A DNA stretch of 64,000 nt, taken from assembly GCA_023663285.1 (NCBI GenBank), contig JAMPHT010000003.1, positions 1-64,000 of the forward strand. Direction: 5' to 3'. Position 1 is the first letter of the stretch; each line of letters begins with the position of its first letter. Under the pieces are notes generated by a model. That model worked only from the letters and a program-made list of their open reading frames with translations. It made no database searches and was not told the DNA's origin. A program made the position numbers and the translations under genes. Of this stretch, positions 45,957 to 52,550 are shown piece after piece. Source of the stretch: Bacillota bacterium (GTDB lineage: Bacteria > Bacillota > Clostridia > Lachnospirales > Lachnospiraceae).

Positions 45957-46194
45957 TTGTATAAAAGACAAGATATCCTGCCACCGTAACAAAGCGAATT
46001 CCCCATGATGAAAGAATCGGGTCATCAACTAATTTGAATTTTTCGGAGAACTCAGAAAGAGAATTGATTTGTTTCTCTGCTTCATCAAGCAGATCATTGG
46101 CTGCTTTAGGATTTTTCAGCACAAATTCAATATGGTCTGCAGCACGGTACAAGTCGCGTTCAGCTGCTGAAGTGATGTGTATGCGATAATTCAT
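45931..46194 (-). CDS. ParE/RelE-type toxin, C-terminus apparently truncated
   Basis: 87 residues with the family start YRIHITSAAERDLYRAADHIEF, helices typical of ParE (KAANDLLDEAEKQINSL) and GIRFVTVAGYLVFYTIS. Family members normally continue for 15-25 residues with a beta strand such as VxxxRxLYGxRN, which carries conserved basic or aromatic residues. Here the frame instead ends in GVCNGL, encoded antisense to the last codons of the C39-like gene. This suggests the original 3' end was lost at that junction, and toxicity may be abolished. Confidence 0.7.
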   Translation of the reverse strand: MNYRIHITSAAERDLYRAADHIEFVLKNPKAANDLLDEAEKQINSLSEFSEKFKLVDDPILSSWGIRFVTVAGYLVFYTISGVCNGL

Positions 46195-46454
46195 CTCTTA
46201 CGTTTACCCCTTATAGATGACATTGCTTCAGAGAACAGACGGGTATTGCCATCGGCAATATCATCAAGTCCTTCTTTTATCTGACCATATAATTCAAATC
46301 GATTGTTTATTTCTTCGTAGGCTTCGACGCTCATAACTGCAAGATCGCCTTTACCATTCTTGGTAATGAACACCGGTTCAGAGTAGGTGTGACAGAAATT
46401 AGAAATTTCATTGTAGTTATTTCTGAGGTCTGCACTTGATCTTATAGTTGGCAT
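46191..46454 (-). CDS. Phd/YefM-type antitoxin
   Basis: 87 residues. The N-terminal DNA-binding fold is typical (TIRSSADLRNNYNEIS, then PVFITKNGKGDLAVMSVEAYE), followed by a charged toxin-binding tail. It overlaps the toxin start by four bases and has a canonical promoter and AAAGGAGG site upstream, so autoregulated expression of the pair is expected. Confidence 0.85.
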   Translation of the reverse strand: MPTIRSSADLRNNYNEISNFCHTYSEPVFITKNGKGDLAVMSVEAYEEINNRFELYGQIKEGLDDIADGNTRLFSEAMSSIRGKRKR

Positions 46455-46479
46455 AGAAAATACCTCCTTTCATAGTAAA

Positions 46480-46508
46480 ATTATATCCAAATTTATTTAT
46501 ATAGTCAA
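46480..46508 (-). promoter_or_regulatory. Promoter of the Phd/ParE operon
   Basis: TTGACT (46503-46508) and TATAAT (46480-46485) on the minus strand with exactly 17 bases between them, 26 bases before the antitoxin start. Confidence 0.75.
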
Positions 46509-46619
46509 TAGTGTATAATACCACAGAGCAACCGCGCATCTTGCAAATTGGCTCGCTTCTTTCTGGCTCATTTTCGTATCAAACAATACTTCATTAGAAT
46601 GTTGATCACTACCTGACAC
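46497..46619 (-). CDS. Possible 40-residue small ORF
   Basis: A GTG start at 46619 lies eight bases after a GGAGG site. The product has NEVLFDTKMSQKEASQFAR followed by a short hydrophobic end, and it stops inside the promoter of the antitoxin gene. No family recognised. It could equally be a gene fragment. The wider stretch 46620-46805 shows no gene. Confidence 0.25.
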   Translation of the reverse strand: MSGSDQHSNEVLFDTKMSQKEASQFARCAVALWYYTLLTI

Positions 46620-46805
46620 ATATCTTACCTCCTATGAACTTATCGCCTTGAACTGCTTTGCCTCATTTCGCCCTTTACGTTCGTCAATAAGCAGCAACCA
46701 TTGTCATAACAATTATGCCTCCTTCCAAATTTTCAGGATTTCCCGCTCTTCAGTATATCATTTTTCGTCCGCTTTTACCACCTGTAAATTCTGAATATAG
46801 GATTA

Positions 46806-46990
46806 ACGAATTTTGAATTTTCGCGGAACTCGGAAAGAGAATTGATTTGTTTCTCTGCTTCATCAAGCAGATCATTGGCTGCTTTGGAATTTTGCAGCAC
46901 GGTTCATGTCACGTTCAGCTGCCCCTTCTTTATATCTGACCATATAATTCAAATCGATTGTTTATTTCTTCGTAGGCTTCGACGCTCATA
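46806..46990 (-). pseudogene. Scrambled duplicate of the toxin-antitoxin pair
   Basis: 46811-46922 repeats toxin-gene sequence of 46031-46165 with small deletions and substitutions, and joins directly to 46925-46990, a near-identical copy of antitoxin-gene sequence 46272-46336. The roughly 100 bases that lie between these parts in the intact pair are missing. No long reading frame survives in the family frame. Confidence 0.8.
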
Positions 46991-47167
46991 GATTTTTTTC
47001 TTTGCCCGTAACAATTCCTTGTCTGTATCCACAGCCTCGATAATCTCGGTATATTTGTCTCGCACTTTGCCAACATCATGCGCAGTCTCTACAGTTGAGG
47101 GGAGTAGTTCATTATGCCGCCTAACAATAAGATTACAATTAAGGTAATCATCCCACATACAAGACAA
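46949..47167 (-). CDS. Short ORF with coding character, probable gene remnant
   Basis: 71 codons, overlapping the end of the upstream coiled-coil gene. The central part (STVETAHDVGKVRDKYTEII, then EAVDTDKELLRAKKKI) has the amphipathic, acidic composition of a real protein, but the last 13 codons run out of frame through the antitoxin remnant. It may be the displaced end of the 323-residue gene or of another lost gene. Confidence 0.3.
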   Translation of the reverse strand: MSCMWDDYLNCNLIVRRHNELLPSTVETAHDVGKVRDKYTEIIEAVDTDKELLRAKKKIYERRSLRRNKQSI

Positions 47168-48060
47168 ATACCCACTATTGTAAGTGCAAATTTTAAAAGT
47201 TTTAATGGCTTTTTATTTGTAACTTTATTCTCTCCAACCAATGTTTCTTCTATTTTCTCGTTTTCAGAAATATTATGCTCTAACGCTTTATACTCTCTAA
47301 GATTATTTTCGACCTTACTATCACATTCTATAATGTCATTTTCAATTCCTTTCTTTTTTTTGGGATGCAGAAACGATAAATTTCTCTTTTCTTCTATTAG
47401 CTCTTTGCGCTTGCTTAAGTTTCGTGATATATTTCTTTGCAGTTCTTTCTGTTTTTCTAATAGATTCAGACAAAAAGCCCCATTCTGTATTTGTAAAAAA
47501 AGCAGATTGCGTAAATCCTCCAGTTGCTTTTTCCTAATTTCTTTCGATTGCTTTTTAATTGGTTCTTTTTCAAACGATTCCCTTTCTTCTTCCGTCGCTG
47601 CCAGTCTTTTCTTTAACAACTCTATCTCCTCGGTCTTCTGTCCGATTCTTCCATCGATATCTGAAATAGATAAATCCTCAGCCTGACTTATCATTGACTG
47701 CCTATTTTGCCTAAGTATCTCTTCAATACCAGAATTAGTTAAAGCTTCATATGTTTGATTTTTTGCTGATTTTATAACACAATCCACCATCGCATCACGC
47801 TTCTTGTAACCAACATCTGCATAAGCTCTTGAACTCAATATAACCGCGTTTGCACTCAATAGCGTAGCACCAGTAAACATACCTACTTTTTTCCGAATAT
47901 CCTTTTGTGTCCCGTTGGTTTCTTTGCCGCTGTTTTTCTTCCAGCCGGTTCCCTTGTCACTGTTCTTCTTCCAGCTGGTTCCCTTGTCACTGTTCTTCTT
48001 CCAGCTGGTTCCCTTGTCACTGTTCTTCTTCCGGCTACTTTCTTTACTACTTTTAAACAC
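47089..48060 (-). CDS. Repeat-bearing coiled-coil membrane protein, unrecognised
   Basis: 323 residues from a GTG at 48060, which has AGGAG at good spacing and overlaps the upstream stop by eight bases. The N-terminal 50 residues are tandem decapeptides of the type KKNSDKGTSW, encoded by 30-base DNA repeats. A hydrophobic stretch ending SSRAYA follows, like a signal peptide or helix, then about 180 residues of Glu/Lys-rich coiled coil and a C-terminal membrane helix (LTIVGICLVCGMITLIVILL). No family recognised. The composition is AT-rich. Third gene of an unknown set of three. Confidence 0.65.
   Translation of the reverse strand: MFKSSKESSRKKNSDKGTSWKKNSDKGTSWKKNSDKGTGWKKNSGKETNGTQKDIRKKVGMFTGATLLSANAVILSSRAYADVGYKKRDAMVDCVIKSAKNQTYEALTNSGIEEILRQNRQSMISQAEDLSISDIDGRIGQKTEEIELLKKRLAATEEERESFEKEPIKKQSKEIRKKQLEDLRNLLFLQIQNGAFCLNLLEKQKELQRNISRNLSKRKELIEEKRNLSFLHPKKKKGIENDIIECDSKVENNLREYKALEHNISENEKIEETLVGENKVTNKKPLKLLKFALTIVGICLVCGMITLIVILLLGGIMNYSPQL
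47911..48060. repeat. Tandem 30-base coding repeats
   Basis: Three nearly identical 30-base units at 47941-47970, 47971-48000 and 48001-48030 (starting CCAGCTGGTTCCCTTGTCAC), with diverged units on both sides. They encode the Lys/Ser-rich decapeptides of the 323-residue protein. No unique spacers are present. Confidence 0.9.
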
Positions 48061-48550
48061 CTTTTCTCCTCTCCACCTTTTCCAAATCACTTTCCAAGAT
48101 ACTCTTTAAACCTTTTAAATAGGTAATAATTACATCATACACCTTATTGGGATCTTCTATCTGCATACACTCTTTTTCCAATTCGTTTTGATATTTTCTA
48201 CTTTGGAAATACTTTAAATAGAATTCCTTAATAACCTTTTCTTGCCTTCTTGCTTTTATTCCTGTCTTAATGTTGTCTATTGGATTGATGCGTAGACCTT
48301 TTTTTGCCCTTGCATATTTTGCAGCTTCTCCTATTATAATTCCTGCTATTTCATGCCATGAATACTTTATATGTAACTTGCCAGTTTCCTCGTCAACTTC
48401 AACACCAATGACATCACATATTTTTTTATCAAATTCTATTAGTTCCCGTTCATCCACCGGAATCAAAGAGTTATTAATATAATTTTCCACCGGATTATTT
48501 TCCCATATCTCTACCATACTATCACTATTCCCTTTGTTCATTTCTTGCAC
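48053..48550 (-). CDS. Unrecognised 165-residue protein
   Basis: Starts with GTG at 48550, seven bases after AAGGAGAG; an ATG lies at 48541. The sequence is charged and mainly helical, with a moderately hydrophobic segment HEIAGIIIGEAAKYARAKKG in the middle and a coiled-coil-like C-terminus. It overlaps the 359-residue gene upstream by 26 bases and the coiled-coil gene downstream by eight. No family or catalytic motif recognised. Confidence 0.65.
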   Translation of the reverse strand: MQEMNKGNSDSMVEIWENNPVENYINNSLIPVDERELIEFDKKICDVIGVEVDEETGKLHIKYSWHEIAGIIIGEAAKYARAKKGLRINPIDNIKTGIKARRQEKVIKEFYLKYFQSRKYQNELEKECMQIEDPNKVYDVIITYLKGLKSILESDLEKVERRKGV

Positions 48551-49604
48551 GGTTGATCTCTCCTTTCATTTTATCCCTCGCTTCTTCAATTCTCATTGCT
48601 GTTTCCATGCTGGGGGTATCCACACACATTGCAAGCACTTCTGCAGCCATATCGGCAAAAGCAGTAAGTGGCGCAAATTTAGGTACCAGTGTGCCAACCG
48701 TGTCACCAACAAGCTTAATCCCTTCGCCTACCAGTATAGCTCTCTTCTGCCTGATTTTCCTATAGGGGTCATTATCAATGTTATATATTGCATATGCCTC
48801 ACTCTTTTTTACAGAGTTAAAGATTGAACCGCAAATATCCTTGGCAGTAATAGCATTAAACACTATAAAATCAGACAAAAAATCCTCCTGGCTTTTTGTC
48901 CCGATTATTAACCGATCAATATCAACCGCAGATAGCTTACAGACTACATCAAGAAACTCCTCTGCTCTTCCCCTTACCTCCTCATCGTGTAAATCACAGG
49001 CTCGCAATACATTTCCGGCAAATATTTTCATCTGCTCCACTTCATAATTAGTCAATTTAATATAGTTGCTTTTGTTTAAAGAGGGCAAATTACGAATACT
49101 TACATTTTCTGCGCTAAATTCACCAAAAAGCTCCTCATAGTTTTTGATTTTATCGTGGTCAAAAAGCTTTTTTACATTTTTTTCTATCCGAAGCGTATTC
49201 TCTTTATTTATATAGGCCAGCCAACTGATATAAAATTTTTGAAAATTATATGTGTTCTTCTTATTAGCAACATATCCAAACACTGACGGAGCCACATCCA
49301 ATATGATATAGGTCGCAGCTGTTGCCGCACCCTTATTGAACGCAACTTTCTTTTCAAACAGCTCAGCCCTCTCTTTAGATACAAATCCTACTTTCCCCCA
49401 AAAATTCAGCGATTCATGAAACTTTTTGGTCGAATACATCTCAACACCATTTGCAATCAAGGATGCCATCTGATGCGAAAAATCATTATATAAGGTATCA
49501 AAGGAAACTTCGCTTGTATCAAACAAAGACATTGTCGCAGAAACGTTTTCCAATGAAGTATCAACACCGTTTTTAATAATCGGATACTCATTATTATTTT
49601 CCAT
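48525..49604 (-). CDS. Unrecognised 359-residue protein
   Basis: The ATG at 49604 is ten bases after GGAG; the longer form to 49643 starts with a basic, unlikely extension. Features: a hydrophobic, Ala-rich segment near residue 80 (GAATAATYIILDVAPSVFGY), a long helical centre, and a second hydrophobic stretch near 320 (GEGIKLVGDTVGTLVPKFAP and AFADMAAEVLAM). This could be a membrane-interacting or pore-like helical protein, but that is only a guess from composition. Codon use is more AT-rich than in the housekeeping genes. First of the set of three overlapping genes. Confidence 0.65.
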   Translation of the reverse strand: MENNNEYPIIKNGVDTSLENVSATMSLFDTSEVSFDTLYNDFSHQMASLIANGVEMYSTKKFHESLNFWGKVGFVSKERAELFEKKVAFNKGAATAATYIILDVAPSVFGYVANKKNTYNFQKFYISWLAYINKENTLRIEKNVKKLFDHDKIKNYEELFGEFSAENVSIRNLPSLNKSNYIKLTNYEVEQMKIFAGNVLRACDLHDEEVRGRAEEFLDVVCKLSAVDIDRLIIGTKSQEDFLSDFIVFNAITAKDICGSIFNSVKKSEAYAIYNIDNDPYRKIRQKRAILVGEGIKLVGDTVGTLVPKFAPLTAFADMAAEVLAMCVDTPSMETAMRIEEARDKMKGEINRARNEQRE

Positions 49605-49639
49605 GCTTTTCTTTCTCCTTTTTTTGTGCCTGCTCCGTC

Positions 49640-50680
49640 TCAAAGCTGCTGCGGACGATTCTCCATCCTCTGCACCAGCTCCACCAACTCATCCAGATCC
49701 TCTGGGCCGCCTAAGGTCATCCCCCGAAGCACATCGACGATATCCAACTCTTTCTTCCGCATAGCGGCCACAAGCTTTATCATGCGGTTGTCGTGGGGAA
49801 TTTCTTCTCCGTCGCAGTAGGACAATGAAAGAACTGAGAAGTCGTGGTCCCAGCCGAATTTATCGCCATCCCAGGAAATGTCCAGCCGGACTCCCATCAC
49901 GCCGTCCTGCCATTCCCACCATTCCTCTTCCTTGTCCGTATCCCTCCAATTGCCGTGTATTACGCCGTATGTCGGCAGATTGCGGAAGGAAACCGATTTT
50001 ACAAGATCGCCCGGGCGGAAGGGCGCCGATATATGCACCCCAAACGCCTCGCCCAGATCATCCTCATACCAACCCTGCACAACCTCGCCAACCGTATAAT
50101 CCTCCGGCTCATAGCTGAACCTTCCTTCCGCCTCCATAAGCACTAAGTCATGGTTATACCTGTAATAAGTCCAGAACTCTTCATGCCCCTTCTTAAGCGG
50201 TATCCTGACGATTTCAGCCCAAAGCGGCAGATCCCGCAATTCATCGCTATCTTCATATTCCGCCTTTTCTTCCCTCAGTTTCCGGAGCGCACTTTCATAA
50301 TCAGCTCGAAAATAACAATCCGCCAAATCAACTTTATTCCGATCGTCACTATCCTGTTCAAACAAAGCCGCCGCAAAAACGCAGTCTGCAGAATCATATC
50401 TCTTTGCAAGCAGTCTGCGGTAATACGCTATGTTTTTCATAGTGATCTCTCGCATATTTTCATCCGTGACCGGCTTATTGTTATCCCGAAAAACGCCGGT
50501 ACTGTCGAACTCTTCTTCCGTATAATGATCCGTCAGGTACTGCAGGGCATCCAGCTTTTCCTCCAGACCCTTTTGTCCGCTCCTCATGATCAGAACCGCC
50601 TGCTGAGCCGGCGTAAACACGGCTTCCTCGTTGTGCTTCCTGACCTCCGGCGAATCAATAAAATCCAGTATTTCGTACAT
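49640..50680 (-). CDS. Unrecognised acidic cytoplasmic protein
   Basis: 346 residues from the ATG at 50680, five bases after GGAGG. The first 130 residues are helical (AQQAVLIMRSGQKGLEEKLD, ALQYLTDHY); the middle has aromatic beta-type sequence (WTYYRYNHDLVLMEAEGRF, WRDTDKEEEWWEWQDG). No signal peptide or membrane helix. It starts one base after the stop of the small zinc-ribbon gene. Its GC content is more like the core genes than that of the three genes downstream. Confidence 0.65.
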   Translation of the reverse strand: MYEILDFIDSPEVRKHNEEAVFTPAQQAVLIMRSGQKGLEEKLDALQYLTDHYTEEEFDSTGVFRDNNKPVTDENMREITMKNIAYYRRLLAKRYDSADCVFAAALFEQDSDDRNKVDLADCYFRADYESALRKLREEKAEYEDSDELRDLPLWAEIVRIPLKKGHEEFWTYYRYNHDLVLMEAEGRFSYEPEDYTVGEVVQGWYEDDLGEAFGVHISAPFRPGDLVKSVSFRNLPTYGVIHGNWRDTDKEEEWWEWQDGVMGVRLDISWDGDKFGWDHDFSVLSLSYCDGEEIPHDNRMIKLVAAMRKKELDIVDVLRGMTLGGPEDLDELVELVQRMENRPQQL

Positions 50681-50681
50681 G

Positions 50682-50894
50682 TTATCCTCCATTCCGCCGC
50701 TTCCGCTGCACCATTTTTTTCAGGAAAGTAATCCCTTTCACCCCTGCCTCTACAGCCTGATCCGCCTTGCAGCTATCGCAGATTGGCCTCGAACTAAGCA
50801 TGATTTCTCTGTCGGTAGGCACAATACCGCCTACCATTTTCACGAATTTTCTGCCGCACCTACTGCAGGTAAACGTTCGAAGATATGCACTCAT
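50682..50894 (-). CDS. Small zinc-ribbon protein
   Basis: 70 residues with two Cys pairs (TCSRCGRKF and ICDSCKAD) about 30 residues apart, a probable zinc ribbon, and a basic C-terminus (QRKRRNGG). The ATG at 50894 follows GGGAGGGA; the longer form to 50951 lacks a good site. It lies between the WYL regulator and the 346-residue gene and may be a nucleic-acid or protein adaptor. Function unknown. Confidence 0.65.
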   Translation of the reverse strand: MSAYLRTFTCSRCGRKFVKMVGGIVPTDREIMLSSRPICDSCKADQAVEAGVKGITFLKKMVQRKRRNGG

Positions 50895-50925
50895 TTCATC
50901 CCTCCCGTCCGCATTTTCAATGTCG

Positions 50926-51879
50926 CTATGATTGTAAAAGCTGTATGGCATCCCCCTGGCTCCGCAGCCACATATCGATCCCTTTCCCGAACACCTCCGC
51001 GCTGACCGTGTACACCCCGTCCTCTTCCTCCAGGATCTTCGCCGTGGGAAGTCTGTCCAAAATAGCTTCGATGTTTTCTCCGGAGTACCGAAACTTCAGC
51101 TTCTGCAGTTTCCCTCCGTACATGAACTGGATCCGCTTGCGGAACTCGCCTTCCTCAAACCGGCTGCTGTACGGAATGTGAAACCGTTCCTGAAGGATAT
51201 CGACTGACCGTATCCGATCTATCCGGTAAATGGTAGGAAAGGAATCGTTGATCACATCAAAATTTGCCTGTACTTCCTCGTCGTCAATAAATGCGGTGAG
51301 ATAAAAATAAAACTCCGAAAACATGATTGCCACCGATTTCAGCCTTCTGCGGATCACCTCTTTATTCTTCTGGCGGCAGTAATCGATCTCTATGTAACGG
51401 CATTCCCTGACTGCCTGTCCCAGACTCCACAGCCGATCAATCAAAGGCGTCCTGTGCTGCAGTTCCATATAATGATACATTTCATTACCAATCAACTCCC
51501 TCACAAATTTTTCATTTGATTTCGGCACACAGCAGTCCACAAGCTTTCCAAGCACCGCTTCCATCTCAGGCTTTGCAAACGCCCTGCTGTCCAGCAGTAT
51601 CTTACAAATGGCAAGAATCTCCCCGTTGCTCAGGTGCATCCCGTCAGTGTACTCCAGTCGATACCCCCTGGCAATGCGGTCATACAGAATGGAATTATGC
51701 AAACCGTTGTCCGAACTGCTGTCGAAGTACTCCCTGATATCGTTGATATCCCTCTGGATACTCCGCTCATTTACGCAGTAATTCTGCGCCTCCTCAGCCT
51801 TGTTGATAATGCCGCCGCCAAGCAGCTTTGTGTAAATATCCAGCACTCTGATCATTTTGTTGCCTTCTGCGTGTTCCAT
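50926..51879 (-). CDS. WYL-domain transcriptional regulator
   Basis: About 317 residues. An N-terminal winged helix of the DeoR/HTH_11 type (AEEAQNYCVNERSIQRDIND), a WYL domain near 140-220 (RECRYIEIDYCRQ, VAIMFSEFYFYLTAF, TIYRIDRI with the conserved Arg) and a WCX-like C-terminus (DMWLRSQGDAIQLL). WYL domains bind nucleotide or nucleic-acid ligands and often control defence or DNA-damage genes. Start uncertain among 51885, 51879 and 51855. It heads the leftward cluster and is divergent from an XRE gene. Confidence 0.87.
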   Translation of the reverse strand: MEHAEGNKMIRVLDIYTKLLGGGIINKAEEAQNYCVNERSIQRDINDIREYFDSSSDNGLHNSILYDRIARGYRLEYTDGMHLSNGEILAICKILLDSRAFAKPEMEAVLGKLVDCCVPKSNEKFVRELIGNEMYHYMELQHRTPLIDRLWSLGQAVRECRYIEIDYCRQKNKEVIRRRLKSVAIMFSEFYFYLTAFIDDEEVQANFDVINDSFPTIYRIDRIRSVDILQERFHIPYSSRFEEGEFRKRIQFMYGGKLQKLKFRYSGENIEAILDRLPTAKILEEEDGVYTVSAEVFGKGIDMWLRSQGDAIQLLQS

Positions 51880-52051
51880 AGTCATCCCACTCTTTATTCA
51901 GAATCTATATCCTATATTAAAATAATTGTCTCTATTTGTCAAAAAGAATTATCGTAATATCTATAAATATCTTTTGATATATCTGTAAATTCTTCTGTAT
52001 ATCTTTGGTATTCTATTTAAAAATAGATAATAACCGCTGAAAGGAACTCAG

Positions 52052-52360
52052 ATGAATATAAATATAGGGAAAAGAATTGCATATTTCCGGACAGCCAAGG
52101 GGCTGACCGTCAACAAGCTTGCCAATCTGTCCGGCATTTCCCAAAGCTATCTCCGCGACATAGAATTGGGCAAAAACAGCAATCCTTCCATAGAAATACT
52201 GGATTGTCTCTGCACTACCTTAGGCATTACCCTGCAGGAATTTTTTGACACGGAGGATTCTCTGTCTTTTACAAAGGATCCTCTTATGCTGGAAATATAC
52301 CAGCTGGCGCCGCATCAAAAGGAAAAACTCCTGACGTTTCTCCATTCCCTGCATGACTGA
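52052..52360 (+). CDS. XRE-family DNA-binding protein
   Basis: 102 residues: a Cro/C1-type helix-turn-helix at about 8-60 (LTVNKLANLSGISQSYLRDI, IELGKNSNPSIEILDCLCTT split here) and a short helical tail. AAAGGA stands before the ATG. The 165-base divergent space with the WYL gene is AT-rich and contains several GATATATC-like inverted repeats that could be operators. Likely a local repressor. Confidence 0.85.
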   Translation: MNINIGKRIAYFRTAKGLTVNKLANLSGISQSYLRDIELGKNSNPSIEILDCLCTTLGITLQEFFDTEDSLSFTKDPLMLEIYQLAPHQKEKLLTFLHSLHD

Positions 52361-52460
52361 CGTGGATCCTATCATAAGCATTCTAACATATGACACTGAC
52401 AGATATTGTCCTTGTCAAATATTTTTTCAGTTCTGTTTTCTTAAATCCTTTGTCAACTAA

Positions 52461-52550
52461 CTCAATGAAGAATTACACGATGCCGATATAGATAATGCAG
52501 TATTTCCGAAAATGACATTTGGCACTGAAGTCAAAGCGCAGGAATGGTGA
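52461..52550 (+). pseudogene. Possible 3' remnant of a lost gene before recQ
   Basis: A 29-codon stretch between stops encodes ELHDADIDNAVFPKMTFGTE and then VKAQEW, with protein-like composition, and its TGA (52548-52550) overlaps the recQ start region as in coupled genes. It has no start codon of its own. Identity not recognised. Confidence 0.35.

Noticed and set aside
47941-48030. Three 30-base direct repeats considered as a CRISPR array
   Set aside because: The units are contiguous with no unique spacers, lie in frame within a gene and have no cas genes nearby.
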